64,000 nucleotides of DNA from Salticus scenicus. Taxonomy: Eukaryota; Arthropoda; Arachnida; Araneae; Salticidae. Where the stretch lies: contig OZ005648.1 of assembly GCA_963930645.1 (NCBI GenBank), positions 272,538,403 to 272,602,402 of the forward strand, in the 5' to 3' direction. Below the pieces are notes generated by a model, which worked only from the letters and a program-made list of their open reading frames with translations, was not told where the DNA came from and searched no databases. A program made the position numbers and the translations under genes. Of the stretch, positions 1 through 11,867 are shown piece after piece. How positions within the stretch are numbered: position 1 is the stretch's first letter; every line of letters starts with the position of its first letter.

Positions 1-517
1 ACCCTTTAAGAATTATTCAGTAGCAAACTCCTGCTGAGCAGCACTTTTTCCTGCTCAGGCAGCTACAACAGCATGTTCTCTTACCATGCAACAATCCTTG
101 AAAATTCTGACCTTAGCAAATTCAAGCTCTGTTGAGACTGTGGCGCCCTTCTCCCATTTCAGACATCCATAACTCACTCGTAAGTATGCACTGTTGATTT
201 ATCACCTCCAAAAACTTAAAATTATGATTTTTCTATGTCTTAGTTCGAATAAAAGGGTTTTGAAAAGAAAAATTAATTTAAATGAAATTATCTGGTAATT
301 AATTTGTTTGTCTAAAATTATTCTTTTAATTTCATTGGATCATAAAAAATCGGTCTTCCAGAGAGCTTGTCTTTAAATAATGCTGATGAGGAAAGCAAAA
401 TTTCGTACATATTGCATGCTACAAAAAAAAAAAGTTTATTGTATGTTACAGCTATTGTATAAAGATAAAATTAGATAAGGTTTGATTTGGTTATAACGAT
501 TTCTTACTAACAATTTT
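1..517. repeat. Left arm of a large inverted repeat
   Basis: Reads as the reverse complement of 4876-5225. Matching blocks include the words for 'ttagataaggtttgattt' here and 'aaatcaaacctcatctaa' near 4903. This arm carries about 170 bases (roughly 245-420) that the right arm lacks. It is cut by the window edge, so its outer end is unknown. Words in it (gtttgctaaggtcagaat-like, ggcgcc) also resemble the Helitron tails at 56223-58612 and 63470-63775, so both arms are probably decayed copies of that family. Confidence 0.75.
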
Positions 518-3409
518 TTATTCTATGTGATCCTCAGGGGCAGACTGGCTCAATTTGGCCCACTCACTCCATAATGGGATTAGAGATCAAGATTCACAGT
601 TGCCACTTGCCACGTGGTGACCTAATTTGAAAAAGTGGCAATCCAAATAAATTGCTGTAATCGCCAATCAGACATGTGATTTTTTTGCGAATTTGCAGAA
701 ATCTGTGATCCCCCCCAATTCGTGAAATTTTGTGAATTAACTTCTGCTTTTAAAAAAGTTGCGGATCTCGTTCGTTTTAAAAAACGAAACCCCATTAACG
801 ATTGGCGATTAAATTTGCTACGAAAGCCACCCTATTCTCAATCTTTCTCCATCTACAACATAAATGTCAATATTCATTTAAAAACTTCCTTAATGAGATT
901 CTAGAACCTATAAAGAAACAGAATAGTTAAATATTTCTCGCTCTTGTAATTATTTTTTGCCCCTTCCTCCATTTTCTTATCTCTAACTAGCGATCAGCGA
1001 TCAAATGTTCCGCAGAATTCTTTAGTTTCCCATTCTTTCTCCCTCCATAACATAAATGTCATTATTCATTTTAAACTTGCTTTGTTAGATTCTAGAAGTA
1101 GAACTGAAAGAGTTCAATATTTCCTACCCATGTAATTACTTTTTTACTCTCTCCCCCCCCCCCCCCTTTGCACATCTCCAGATAGTGATCAGCAATTAAT
1201 TCCAAAAACAATAAAGAGATAGAGGTGCTCAATATTTCTCACATATGTGATTATTTTTAGACTTCATTACTGAACTTGATAAATCTACTTATTTTTCCTC
1301 AAATTAAATATTTATATTTAATATCTATACCAAATGTGTAAACAAGGGAAAAATTGTAGAACAAATTTTTCAGGTAGGAAATTCTTTTCTAAATCAATTT
1401 AAGGAAACTAATACTCAGTTGGTTTTATGCATATTAGAAACTGATAATTAGCTACTGTTGCTTTTTTTAATAGGTATGATTAATGTACATAAATAAAAAT
1501 CATATTTTATATTTGTTTGAATTTTTTTTTTTTTTTTTTTTTTCTTTGCATGGAATTTTTATAAGATTTTATGTGGATATAAAAGTTATTGCAGTTATAT
1601 TAAAGAATTTTTTAATAGAAAAATCCTGAAAATGTTTAATGTAGATAAAAGCTATAAATAAATATAATAACTGTTGAGGTAATCAATTTATTAAAAATGA
1701 CATTATCAATGTTCAATCAATTAACCAAACAATCATGTTAGCAAAAAATTTTCAGCTAATTTCTAATTTTAGCAATTTCATGTTTGTTATTAAATCTCGG
1801 ATAATATGCCAAAACAGATTTTTTGCTCCCCCCCCCCCCTTCCCCCAGACTCAAAATAATTTCGTTTTCTTCTAATTCTAACCACATCTATTTTCCGTTT
1901 GGAGACAGAGATATCACACTAGGCGAAATTTATTAAACGAATCAAATTTTGTATTTCTTTTTCAATTAGACAAAATAAATATTCTTGAAAAACACATTGT
2001 GTATGAGAAATAACATTATTTTATTAGTGTGTCATCATTATAGCCTACTGTTTTCCGTATCAAAATGAAATTAATACTTAACTATGAAAGTCCATATATT
2101 TTTCCTGATTACTAAAACTTTAAAATCTTCTTTCTAAAACTTTAGTTATTAATGGCCCTTAAAATTTGCATTATATGCTACTATAACTACCCTATATGCT
2201 TATAGAACTCTCTTAAAACACTAATAAGAATAAAATCATAAACACTCAAAGGAAATTCAGACATGGTCATATCTTCTCTCAAAAGCCAAATCTTTTTTCA
2301 ATGATTTGATTTCTCAGCCTATTTTGTCTTTCTCCCAACCCCTTTCATTTCAAATATTGAAAAAATATTTAATTTCGAACAATATTTAAAGATTTTTTTT
2401 TTTTTTAATTGGTGGAAGTGCATAATATTTTTTATTATTAGAATAATACAATAAAGGCCACTATTTCTTAATTTTCCGACCATATCATCTGTGTTTTATG
2501 CTTTTATGTATATATACATATATATTTTTTAATTATGTGTGTGAATACCATGTATAACGTCGACTTACGAGTGGCCACTGAGTTAATCATGTTCAGTAGC
2601 CACTGGCCACTTATAAAAATTGTAAGTCTTGACCTCTAAATGGGATATAAGGAAGACTTCCCCAACGGGCAGGGGCGTAGCATGAAAATTTGATTGTGGA
2701 GGGAGATCCAACGTTTGGCGCCCTTTCGTATTCCTCATCTGAAAATGCCACCTACATACTTTCAAGAGTGTTACCATCTTTGTAATCGTGCCCCCCCCCC
2801 CTCCCCCTCCTTTTGGAGCATATTCCTAAAATCTGCCAAGAAAAAAAAACTGTTTTTTTCCCTCATCCATTTAGCCGTTTTTTCCCCCCCCTCCATTTAG
2901 TAGCTTTTTTTTTATACATCTTTGGAGCATTCTAAATTTTTTCAGCAAATCTATATATTAATACGCAGACATGAAATTCCTCTTACATTTTTTGCCTATT
3001 CAATAAAAGAAAGGGCTTGCGTTCGAAAGATATGGTTAATGTGCTTTGCAGAAATAAATACGTATATATATATATTCTTGTATAAGACTAAGCAAAAGTA
3101 TCTTTCTTAGGACAACCAGAGTATTGGTTGTCCTAATTGTTTTGATTTTTCCAAAACTAACATAATTTCATTTCCTGTCTTCTATTCCCATTTGAATACC
3201 CATCAAAATTTTTACATATTTAAAAATTCGAAAAATCTTGTTAATGATATTTGTTCTTGTCTGCTGTTCACTCCGTTCTTGTCTGATACTATGAAATTAC
3301 TCACATAAGTTCGATTTTTGTTTAATTTTGATATTTTTAAATATTTTTAGATTTTGTTACATTTTTTAATCTAATTTATGTATTTTCTTCTTTTATTCCA
3401 TAATTCTGT
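518..3409. other. AT-rich non-coding stretch with homopolymer tracts
   Basis: No convincing gene. It holds poly-C tracts near 1146-1166, 1830-1840 and 2790-2810, a poly-T near 1526-1543, and a short TA microsatellite near 2508-2526. A CAGGGGCGTAGC-type word at about 2669 looks like one terminus of an hAT element, but no partner end was found. The short open frames here have no recognisable domain and low-complexity composition. Confidence 0.6.
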
Positions 3410-3788
3410 AGTGCTGACTCTAGGCTAATTTGGCAGGGTGCGCTTTTAAACAGTTTTTAGCACCCTGTGGCCCTTTTTCAACATATTTCAGCACCTGGCA
3501 GCCCTTTTAAAAACATTTTGGTACCAAGTGTAATCTTTTCTAACATTTTAAATGTTTAGAGGCCTTTAATTTTTTTTTTTTTTTCCTGACTTTTAAACTT
3601 TCTTAGCAATAGTTCTGCAGCATTCCTGGAATAACAAATGCATACAGCCTATATATATACAAGGAAAATTAGTAATTTACTTTTGTTACGTAAAAAAAAT
3701 CATAACATAGAACACCGCAAATTATACAAATAATGCCCCTTTTTATTGAATTCCCCCCAGGCGGCCCTTTTATTTTAGAGTCAGCACT
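3410..3788. mobile_element. hAT-like non-autonomous element
   Basis: Bounded by inverted termini AGTGCTGACTCTA and its complement. Flanks share ATTCT (attctgt on the left, attctcct on the right), an imperfect target duplication. The interior has a decayed repeated phrase 'agcaccctgtggcccttttt' / 'agcacctggcagccctttt' and no coding capacity. The assignment to hAT rests on terminus style only. Confidence 0.55.
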
Positions 3789-4319
3789 ATTCTCCTCACA
3801 CCAGTATTTATGTTTATTTTCATCTGTATATATTTTTGCTGTTCACTTAAAACTGTTTTGTGCGTTGCCACTTTGATTGCAGCACTTGTGCCTACTTTTT
3901 TCGCCTGACGAAGGATCGTGTGTTCTTTCGAACCAAAACAATTATTGCAAGTTTTTTGCATTTTATGGTGTTTATTCAAAGTTTTGTAATTATTGCTTTT
4001 AAACGCCAGTTCTGTGGTGTTTTCTTATTATGAAATTAGGTATTGTTCACTCTTAAGGAAAAAAAAAATCAGTAATTTATTTATTATTATTATTTTATAT
4101 ATTTAAACTAATTAAAAAATGTTTTTCTTTTTTCCCATATCGTGTGAAAAATATTTTAAGAAATGTAGTAGTCATTGCTAAAGAACGTGACACAATTACC
4201 GCATGCCTTTATGTGGAAGAACAAACTAAAAAAAAGTCCCGTTGTCCAAAATTAAATCTTTTTTGTACAGAAATTTATATCTTACTTAAGTGTTGGTGTC
4301 GGTGTTTGGGCAAAAGGCT
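3789..4319. other. AT-rich non-coding stretch
   Basis: No gene, RNA or clear repeat boundary seen. Short open frames on both strands lack any recognisable motif. Confidence 0.5.
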
Positions 4320-4520
4320 GATTGACTGCTCTAGGGTCCTAGGCCTGAGGGGGAGTGTCTTCTGTGGAGGTCTTTCTAGGTCCTAGCCCGTATTTATGCA
4401 AGTTTCGGAGAAAACCATGGAAAATTCTGAACGACTATGCTGACAAGCACGACCTGGGATCGTACCCGGCACCTCACGTCTACCAGCTTGACAGAAAGAT
4501 TGCCGATTCAATAATTGAGC
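4320..4520 (-). mobile_element. tRNA-derived SINE, minus strand
   Basis: On the minus strand a polymerase III promoter-like pair is visible: an A-box-like TGGTAGACGTGAGG near 4491 and a B-box-like GGGTACGATCCC near 4466. It is followed by the body phrase 'ccatggttttctccgaaac' and 'cataaatacgggctagg'. The same body phrase occurs in the SINE-like copies at 13349-13561, 35270-35480, 35560-35695 and 36215-36420. Boundaries are approximate; no target duplication was identified. Confidence 0.6.
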
Positions 4521-4875
4521 CAATTGAAGATCATCATGAAAGTCAGTCTCTGGTGCACATAAACTCTGTCATGGCTGCAATGTCCTCCATGCTCCGTGCA
4601 ACTAACACCTCTGGAGGAGATGCTGAAGCGGGGAAGCCAACTCTTCCGCAGAAGATAAAAATTGTGATGGCTTGTCTTCGGATCGTCACTGGGGCGTTAA
4701 TCCCAAACCGTCGCTAATTGCCCAATATGTGCCTATTAATGCGACGTTAAATCAGCTTCCTCGCACTATTTCATGTCAAGAAGCACTAGTTGAATTCTAT
4801 AGACTTATAAATATTTCAAAACCCTTAAGCGATGAAACTAAAATAAAAAATTTGCTTAAAGGATCACTCAGAATC
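4521..4875 (+). other. GC-richer coding-like fragment, unrecognised
   Basis: This stretch is markedly richer in GC than its surroundings. It holds two overlapping open frames, ending at 4717 and 4887, that look like protein in composition but match no family I recognise. The upstream half of the longer frame is translated SINE, so it is not a real gene start. It may be a relic of a captured exon or a decayed element ORF joined by a frameshift near 4700. A protein profile search of both frames would decide. Confidence 0.3.
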
Positions 4876-5225
4876 AAAAATTGTTAGTGAGAAATCCTTA
4901 TAACCAAATCAAACCTCATCTAATTTCGTTTTTATACAATAGCCATGACGTATAATAAACTGCTTTTTTTTTTTTTTTTTCGAGCTAAGGTCTTGAAAAA
5001 TCGTAATTTTAAGTTTTTGGAGGTGAGAAAGCACTTGCGCATAATTACAAGTCAGTTGTAAGTATCTGAAATGGGAGAAAGGTGCCGCAGTCGCCACAGA
5101 GCGTGAATTTGCTAAGGTCAGAATTTTCAAGGGTCGTTGCATGGCAAGCGAACATGCTGTTGTAGGTGCCTGAACAGGGAAGGGCGCTGCTCAGCTGGAG
5201 TTTGCTAACTTATTCTTAAAGGGTC
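4876..5225. repeat. Right arm of the large inverted repeat
   Basis: Reverse complement of 1-517, without that arm's extra 170 bases. It runs into the tandem duplication that starts at about 5161. The phrases 'gccgcagtcgccacagagcg' and 'aagcgaacatgctgttgtag' match the Helitron tail at 63560-63720 with mismatches. Confidence 0.75.
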
Positions 5226-6163
5226 CTGAATACGATCGAAGTTTTCAAACAGTCTTTTGCACGGTAAGCGAATGGACTATTGTTGTAAGTGTTTGAAATG
5301 GGAAATCATGCCATAGGTGCCCCCAAACAGGAATTTGTTATAATCAGATTTTTTTAAGGGTCGTGAATACAAAGAGTATTTTCAAGGATTGTTTGAACAG
5401 TAGGAAAATAGGCTGTTATACACGTTTAAAAAGGCTATTTTAGGCATCTAATTAGTTAAGATGGCACCAACTAACGGGAGTTTGCTACAGTCAGACACTT
5501 TGATACAAACTTTTTTTGCAGGTCGGTGAACCAGTCGGTCGCTGAAGGCAGCTTCTGATACATAAAAATCTTAAGTGTTTTTGGTAACTAACGGTAATCA
5601 ACAAAAAATTATGATCCACTTTCAAATGAACTTCAAGGCACAAAACAGCACCCCCAGAAACCTCATTATGCTTTTGTAGGTGCCTGAACAGGGAAGGGCG
5701 CCGCTCAGCTAGAGTTTGTTACTAACTTATTCTTAAAGGATCCCGAATAGAATTAGAATTTTCAACAGTCTTTTGTATGGTAAGTGAACAGGCTATTGTA
5801 AGTAAGCAAAACGGGAAATCAAGCCATAGGTGCCCCCAAACAGGAATTTGTTGTGATCAGATTTTTTTAAGCGTCATGAATACGATGAGAATTTTCAAGC
5901 ACGGTCGTTTGCACGGTAAGAAAACAGGCTGTTTTAGGCATCTTAATTAGTTTAGAGGGCGCCGCAGGAGCTACCTAACGGGAGTTTGCTACAGTCAGAC
6001 ATTTTAACGCAAACTTTTTTTGTTGGTCGGTGAACTAATTGGTCAGCTTGTGATACATAAAACTCTTAAGTGTTTTTGGTAACTAACGATAATTAACAAA
6101 ATTATGATCCACTTTCAAATGAACTTTAAGTCGCAAAACAGCACCCCCAGAAACTTCAATATG
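5161..6163 (+). repeat. Tandem duplication of a decayed Helitron tail, two units of about 500 bp
   Basis: Unit 1 (about 5161-5674) and unit 2 (about 5675-6163) share the order 'tgtaggtgcctgaacaggga', 'gcccccaaacaggaatttgt', 'gggagtttgctacagtcaga', then 'gaactt(c/t)aag' and 'acagcacccccagaaac'. Each unit ends in a decayed version of the Helitron 3' tail: 'ggtgaaccagtcggtcgctg' at 5524 compares with 'gcgaaccagctggtcgccg' at 63746. The terminal CTAG is lost in both. Confidence 0.65.
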
Positions 6164-6889
6164 CCGCCCTATTTTTTAACATTGGGGGTGAGACTCCCCC
6201 CCTCCAGCTACACCCCTACCAACGGAGCACAAAGTAGAGTCACAGAAAACCAGTTATTTTTTAATAAAGCCATAATTTTACAGCACTTTACTTAACCTTC
6301 CACATTAATATTAGTTTTATAAATACAAACATATTTTTAATAAAATGTTTGATATTATGAAGAAATTCACAACAGTATTAAAATTACAATGCTATATAAA
6401 AGATGTTCAATGACAAAAAAATTCAATTAAGTCATTTTTTAAATAAATTTTTAATTTTCTAAATTACTAGGGAGCTCTGCCCCTGGCTCGCTCCGCTCAC
6501 CAACCCACAATGAAGGCTTTGCGTCCCCACGACTCGCCTCACTTTTTAACCCCTATGGTGCTTTGCCTGTCTAGCTTCTTTACCTTTCACTGGATAGGAA
6601 AATTAATACTGCATTTAAAAAAATGGAAATACCCATATTTAATCTCAAATTGAAATACATAATATTTAATACCATTTTTTTTTTAATGAAATAATATGCT
6701 AAAAATCAGTAATCTTTTTTCAGAAAAGAAAGAAATTCATATCTAGACCATTTTGTGTTACAGATATAGCATATAAACCCCTTGGCGACAATTAAGTTTT
6801 TGTCACTGTTTGGCGATGGATGTTTTGGTAGAATTGCTTGTTAAAAAAAAAAGATTTTGATGAAATTTTGGCAAAAGCAGAATTTAGTT
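6164..6889. other. Non-coding; possible minus-strand Helitron 3' end near 6472
   Basis: AT-rich with no gene. At 6471-6500 the minus strand reads a GC-rich potential hairpin (GGAGC...GCTCC) followed by CTAGT, the layout of a Helitron 3' terminus. No matching 5' end was found to the right, so this is only a candidate. Confidence 0.35.
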
Positions 6890-7061
6890 TAGTATGGAGG
6901 ACTATTAGTTTTTTTTTTTTTTTTTTTTTCAAATTGTAACATCGCTTTCAAATTATTCAATTATATTTTCGGTAAATTTTCGATTTTAATGTATGTCCAA
7001 CCATCGTAAAACTGGTGACAACGTTTTATCCGTAGATTGAGACTAACAGTCCTCCGCACTA
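6890..7061. mobile_element. Small MITE with GGAGGACT termini
   Basis: Inverted ends TAGTATGGAGGACTATTAG (left) and the complement of TAGTGCGGAGGACTGTTAG (right) enclose about 130 bp including a long poly-T. No coding capacity. Family unknown; target duplication not resolved because of flanking homopolymers. Confidence 0.5.
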
Positions 7062-7193
7062 AAAAAAAAAAAAAATATTTTAATTAAATTAGACTAACCT
7101 TTTCAAAAAATTATAATCTATTTTTTATAAAGCCCGTACTTTTTACTGTTGAGTTTTTGTAGTTAATTATAATTTATAACAGTATATAATCGG

Positions 7194-7262
7194 CAGGGGT
7201 GCAGAATATGTCCGAAAGCCCGAACGAGGTTCGGGGGAAATTTAAACTAACTGGGGAAATTC

Positions 7263-7297
<35 letters not shown>

Positions 7298-7509
7298 AGA
7301 AAATAAAAAATAAAAATTTGCTGCTTTGAAGCTCTTATAATATACACTAACAGTGATATTTTTATGTTACACTGTATAGTTATTCTCTTAAAGATTTATT
7401 ACATAGAACAAATGACTTTGTATAGCGAAGTAGATTTTTGCATTATTGAGGGAAATTTATACTATGTTTGGGGGAAATTTCCGAGGTCTGAACATTTTCT
7501 GCACCCCTG
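7194..7509. mobile_element. hAT MITE with perfect 8-bp target duplication
   Basis: Termini CAGGGGTGCAGAA and TTCTGCACCCCTG are inverted. The flanks are an exact 8-bp duplication, ATAATCGG (7186-7193 and 7510-7517). Eight-base duplications and CAGGG-type ends are typical of hAT. The interior has a 29-base poly-T and repeated GGGGGAAATTT words, with no transposase. It shares ends and GGGGAAATTT words with the copy at 44896-45090. Confidence 0.85.
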
Positions 7510-7632
7510 ATAATCGGTACTTTTCCATTTTGCCGGCAAGGCAATAAAGTTGCCAAGAATGATATAACCGACGCCAATCATTAAGCACCTAAGAAAGAAT
7601 AATTGTTTCAAAACACTTCGGGAACAACTATA

Positions 7633-8884
7633 CAGGTTGATTCAAAATTAGTGTGACCAATTTTAAAAGAATGTAACTATTTATGGTATATTTTAATCGC
7701 TTTACCATCAGTTTTATTTTAAAAGTGAGATGTTTAAAATACCAATCTAGCTATTTTTATTAGTGGGAGTAAATTATGGTTCCAAAATTAAATCTTCAAA
7801 CCCAAAACTAAATTTTAAAGCTTTTGAAGGATGATTGCTCAAATTCTGTTATAAATAAAGCATTTAAAAATTAGAAAAGAAATTTTTCTAATGGATTACT
7901 ATCTAAACTTTGAAAAGAAATAAAATTTGGCTGGAAATCAAAAGCTCCGGGGGGAAAATGTGGACGAAAGGAAGTCTTTGGTGAAAAAGAAGCTGAAAAG
8001 ACTTATTGCTGTAGAAAATCCTCTGCCTCAAAGAACTTTAGCAAAGAAACTACAGGAATCGCAGTCTACAATTTGTTGTCAGATAAAGAAAATTGGCTTT
8101 AAAAAAAAGTGAATAAACCAGTCTGTCATCAAATGTCTGCAAATACCGTAGAAAAACTAAGAAAACGTTCTTGGCCTCTGTATTTAATGTTACACAAAGG
8201 TAGATACAAAACATAGATGGCATTGGAGGAAGCACTGTTTTATCTGTCATCCACAAATGGCAAAATGAAGATACATATATTTCACCCAAAAAGCATTGCA
8301 AAGGTGCAACTATTTTGCAAAAGGCAAGTTGGCCATTAGGTGTTATGGTACAGATGGAAATGTCCTCCCAAGGCTTAACAAAACCATTTTTTGTAGAACC
8401 AAAGGCTAAAATTGATGCTAAATACTATCAGAATAAAGTTTTGAAGCAAATGATCAAAGAAAGTAAACGTCTTTACCCACAAGAAAACTTTGTTTTTCAC
8501 CAAGATTCTGCACCAAGTCATACTGCAAAATCAACTATAAAAAGGCTAAAAGATTAAAAAAAAATATTTCTTCCTCCTGAGAAATAATGGCTACCATCAT
8601 CCCCTGACTGTGCTCCTTGCGATTATTTTTTCTAGGGGATACTTAAAAAAACAATTAAGTAGACGTAAAGTAAGAATACTTCAAGGGCTTCAAAAAGCAA
8701 TCAAAGAGGAAGTTGGGAAAATACCCCTAAAAATGGTCAAAAAACCTCTTTTGGCTTGGCCTAAAGATTTACGTAAAATGTACTATGCTAAAGGAAACTG
8801 TATTAAAAATTTCATGTAAATAACTTAATTCAATAAAAGTTTCTGATGCTCTGAAATTGGTCACACTAATTTTGAATCAACCTG
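7633..8884 (+). mobile_element. Mariner/Tc1 element, degenerate
   Basis: Flanked by TA on both sides (7631-7632, 8885-8886). The inverted termini begin CAGGTTGATTCAAAATTAGT and match over about 30 bp. The 1.25-kb length is normal for mariner. It contains the transposase pseudogene at 7927-8818. Confidence 0.9.
7927..8818 (+). pseudogene. Mariner-like transposase, multiply broken
   Basis: An N-terminal helix-turn-helix-like segment (7927-8112) reads 'LPQRTLAKKLQESQSTI'. After a damaged middle, the catalytic half resumes: FHQDSAPSHTAKSTIKRL at about 8495-8550, then SPDCAPCDYFF at 8601-8632 carrying the third acidic residue. The two aspartates are 33-34 residues apart, as in DD34D mariners. Three in-frame stops (TAA at about 8556, TAA at about 8586, TAG at about 8632, the last replacing an expected Trp) and frame changes in the middle kill it. 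The C-terminal basic tail runs to 8818. No longer able to make active enzyme. Confidence 0.85.
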
Positions 8885-9591
8885 TATCATCCCCACAACT
8901 GGATTTGGCGATTATGGCTAAATCATAGAAGATAAATCACAAATCTAAAATAAACAGCATGCAGGCTGCCATATTATGGGTTACATACAAATGGAACGCT
9001 TGCAATTTCGATGACATAAATTTTGCAAATTTTTTGCAAATACAGTCAGCAGCAAAAGTAACAGCACTAGCGAAAATTCCTATGTAAAAAAAGTACACTT
9101 AATGCAGATTTGTTAAATAAATCCTTGTCGAATCCTGTTCTCAATCAGTTTAAGAACATGATTCGACAAGGATTTATTTAACAAAACAGTGTTATGTGTG
9201 CTTTTTTTCATATAGGAATTTTTGCTAGTGCTCGGATACTTTTGCTGCTGACTGCAGTCATAGATTTGGAACGCTTGCAAACGGCTTTGCAACTGGAAGT
9301 GTTTTATTTGTATGTACCCCTAAATTGCAAAGAATCCAGAACGACATCATTCAAAATGGCGCCAAAGAAAAATCACGAAATCCGGTTGTAGGGAGATACT
9401 ATAGTTATACCACACTTCGAATAATAACAAGACATGACCGTTTACTTATTTTATATTTTTAAGAATTAAATTTTCTGAAGTTTTGCTTAAAGCTAGCTTT
9501 TAAAAGTGTTGTCCCATAAAAAATATTACTTTGTCAAATCCTTAATTTATATAAATAAACTATAATTTGAAAAAAAAATCTAAGTTACAAA
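8885..9591. other. Non-coding flank between mariner and Helitron
   Basis: No gene. Around the MITE at 9043-9254, the words 'acatacaaat' (8983) and 'atttgtatgt' (9306) are inverted and may mark an older element. Its boundaries are not clear. Confidence 0.4.
9043..9254. mobile_element. Palindromic TA-target MITE, copy 1
   Basis: Begins CAGTCAGCAGCAAAAGTA and ends with the near-complement. Almost the whole 212 bp folds on itself through 'gtacacttaa' and 'aaataaatccttgtcgaatc'. A TA precedes it at 9041-9042; the right TA has changed to CA. Related copies lie at 13719-13931, 13934-14448 and 42811-43009. Confidence 0.85.
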
Positions 9592-9967
9592 TCTATATAT
9601 TAATTTGAAACATGTTTTTGTCTGTCTCCACTATATTGAGAGAACTACTTGGTGTAAAAATTTGGTTGAGGTGTCTAAAAAAAGGTCTTGGTCTGTAGAT
9701 GTGCTATGAAAACAGAAAAATAAAAAAAAAGTCGAATGTTTTAGGGGGAACGGGTTAAAAACAAGGTTACGAGTTTAACTAAGCTCCAAATTACTTCACG
9801 GTGAAGAAATTGTACATATGGGGACTAGAGTCGAATACTAAAAAATCACTTTGTGGGAATTTTCGATTTTAAAGGGGGAAAGTAGATTTGGAGGGGGGGG
9901 GGAAGAGGGGAAATTAGTTTGAGAGGGAAATCCTTTCTAGACCCACACATATAGCACCTCATTTTAC

Positions 9968-10780
9968 AGGTCTTGAAATTTCATGTCGATTGGGGATGTT
10001 TGTATACAATATAGTGCAACCCCTGGTGGTGAAAAATGGAACTAGGTGATTTTGCTGTAGACCCTATCATGTTACATCTTATTTTAAAGGTCTTGGTATT
10101 TCCTGACCGTTGGTGATGTTCGTATAGAACACACTGTGGCCCTGGCATGGAAAGTGCAACTAAAGGATTTTGCAGTTGACACCACCATGTGACACCAAAT
10201 TTAAAAGGTCTTGGAAATCCAAGGCGATTGGTGATAGAGGTCTTGAAATTTCATGTTGATTGGGGATGTTTATATACAATATAGTGCACCCCCTGGTGGT
10301 GAAAAATGGAACTAGATGATTTTGTAGTAGCCCCTATCATGTTATATCTTATTTTAAAGGTCTTGGTATTTCCTGACCGTTGGTGATGTTCGTACAGAAC
10401 ACACTGCGCCCCCTGGCGGTGGAAAGTGCAACTAAAGGATTTTGCGGTTGACACCACCATGTGACACCTTATTTGAAAGGTCTTGGAAATCCAAGGCGAT
10501 TGGTGATAGAGGTCTTGAAATTTCATGTTGATTGGTGATGTTCGTATACAATATACTGCACCCCCTGGTGGTTAAAAATGGAACTAGGGGATTTTGCAGT
10601 CGACCCTATCATGTTGCACCTTATTTTAAAGGTCTTGGTATTTCCTTACCGTTGGTGTTGTTCGTATAGAACACGCTGTGCCCCCTGACGGTGGGAAGTG
10701 CAACTAAAGGATTTTGCAGTTGACACCACCAGTGACACCTTATTTGAAAAGTTTTAGAAATTCAAGGCGATTGGTGATGT
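9968..10780 (+). repeat. Tandem array, 270-bp unit, about three copies
   Basis: 'aggtcttgaaatttcatg' starts units at 9968, 10238 and 10510 (spacings 270 and 272). Each unit contains two related halves of about 120-135 bp ('aggtcttgaaatttcatg' and 'aggtcttggtatttcctgac') plus a 30-bp remnant. 'ccccctggtggtg' and 'ccccctggcggtgg' recur in each. Confidence 0.85.
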
Positions 10781-10909
10781 TCGTATACAACATACTGCAC
10801 CCCTGGTGGAGGAAAGTGAATTTTGCAATGCGTGCGTAGCATGCATGCCTGCTATACAGTGCAGCAGCCACAGGCAGGGGTAACACGAGTCAGAGGTTCG
10901 CTCCGTTCA

Positions 10910-11628
10910 AGGTTCATTTTTGAGAATATTTTCATGTTATTAGCGGCCTGTATATACACTGCCGCAGGCACCGGGTCACGAGCCCAAGTTCCGTTCTGTT
11001 TGAGGGTTTTTTTTTTATGCTTTCATTTAAAAATAGAAATTCAAACAAAATCGAGTTAAAGATATAAAACCATACAAATTTAAGGTTATTATCATGGGCC
11101 CGGGCAACACCTGGCGGGTTCGTTCGGTTCCAGGTTAAGTTTTGGGATTATTTTTATGTTAATAGCGGCCAGCGTATGCACTGCCGCAGGCACCGGGGTC
11201 ACAAGGCAGAGTTTCGTTCGGTTTGAGGTAAAATTTTTTTTTTTACAGCTGATTATTTTTTTCGTTATGCTTTCATTTAAAAACAGAAATTCAAACTAAA
11301 TAGAGTTAAAGGTATAAAATCATACAAATTTAAGGTTCATTTAAAGTATCATGGGCCCGGGCAACACCTGGCGGGTTCGTTCGGTTCCAGGTTAATTTTT
11401 GGGAATATTTTTATGTTATTAGCGGCTGGCGTATGCGCTGCCGAAGGCACCAGGGTCACAAGGCAGAGTTTCGTTCGGTTCGAGGTAATTTTTTTGTTAC
11501 AGCTGATTATTTTTTCATGATACTTTTATTTAAAAATAGAAATTCAAATAAAATCGAGTTAAAGATGTAAAACTATACAAATTTAAGGTTATTACCATGG
11601 GCTCGGGAAATGCCGGACGGGTCAGCTA
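10910..11628 (+). repeat. Tandem array, about 250-bp unit, about three copies
   Basis: 'catgggcccgggcaacacct' occurs at about 11093 and 11350, with a degraded form at 11596 (spacings about 257 and 246). 'cactgccgcaggcaccgggg' and 'gtttcgttcggtt' recur in register. The units are GC-richer than the flanks. It lies wholly within the Helitron. Confidence 0.8.
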
Positions 11629-11867
11629 ACATGTAGTCTTAGTATTAAACGAAATAGAAAATGAAAGATAGGAACTGTTTATTTGGAGTCAGTTTGACGT
11701 CACATTGACTGTACTTTGTAGAAAGTGATGTCATATATAGTATTTAAGTGAAATGTCGTAAATTATATTAGATGTTTTAACTTGAAATACATTTAAAAAA
11801 TGATGCGACGTTTTTTGAAACATTACGGTCAATAAAATGATCGTCGAATTCGACGGGTTCCAGCTAG

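Larger units (their letters stand above)
9592..11867 (+). mobile_element. Non-autonomous Helitron carrying tandem arrays
   Basis: The 5' end is TCTATATATTAATTTG preceded by A. The 3' end has the palindrome CGTCGAATTCGACG (11842-11855), eight bases, then CTAG (11864-11867) followed by T. This is the classic TC...hairpin...CTRR layout with insertion between A and T. There is no Rep/helicase gene. Internally it holds a 270-bp array and a 250-bp array. A second possible end, with CTAA at about 11626, follows 'gccggacgggtcag', so an older Helitron may be nested or fused. Confidence 0.7.

Noticed and set aside
4144..4717. Two open frames of 80 and 120 codons
   Set aside because: The first half is translated SINE read against its orientation. 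Only the GC-richer tail (4521-4875) was kept, as an unrecognised fragment.
10251..10526. A 91-codon minus-strand open frame with an internal peptide repeat
   Set aside because: It is a translation of the 270-bp tandem array in the Helitron; the repetition is explained by the DNA array.
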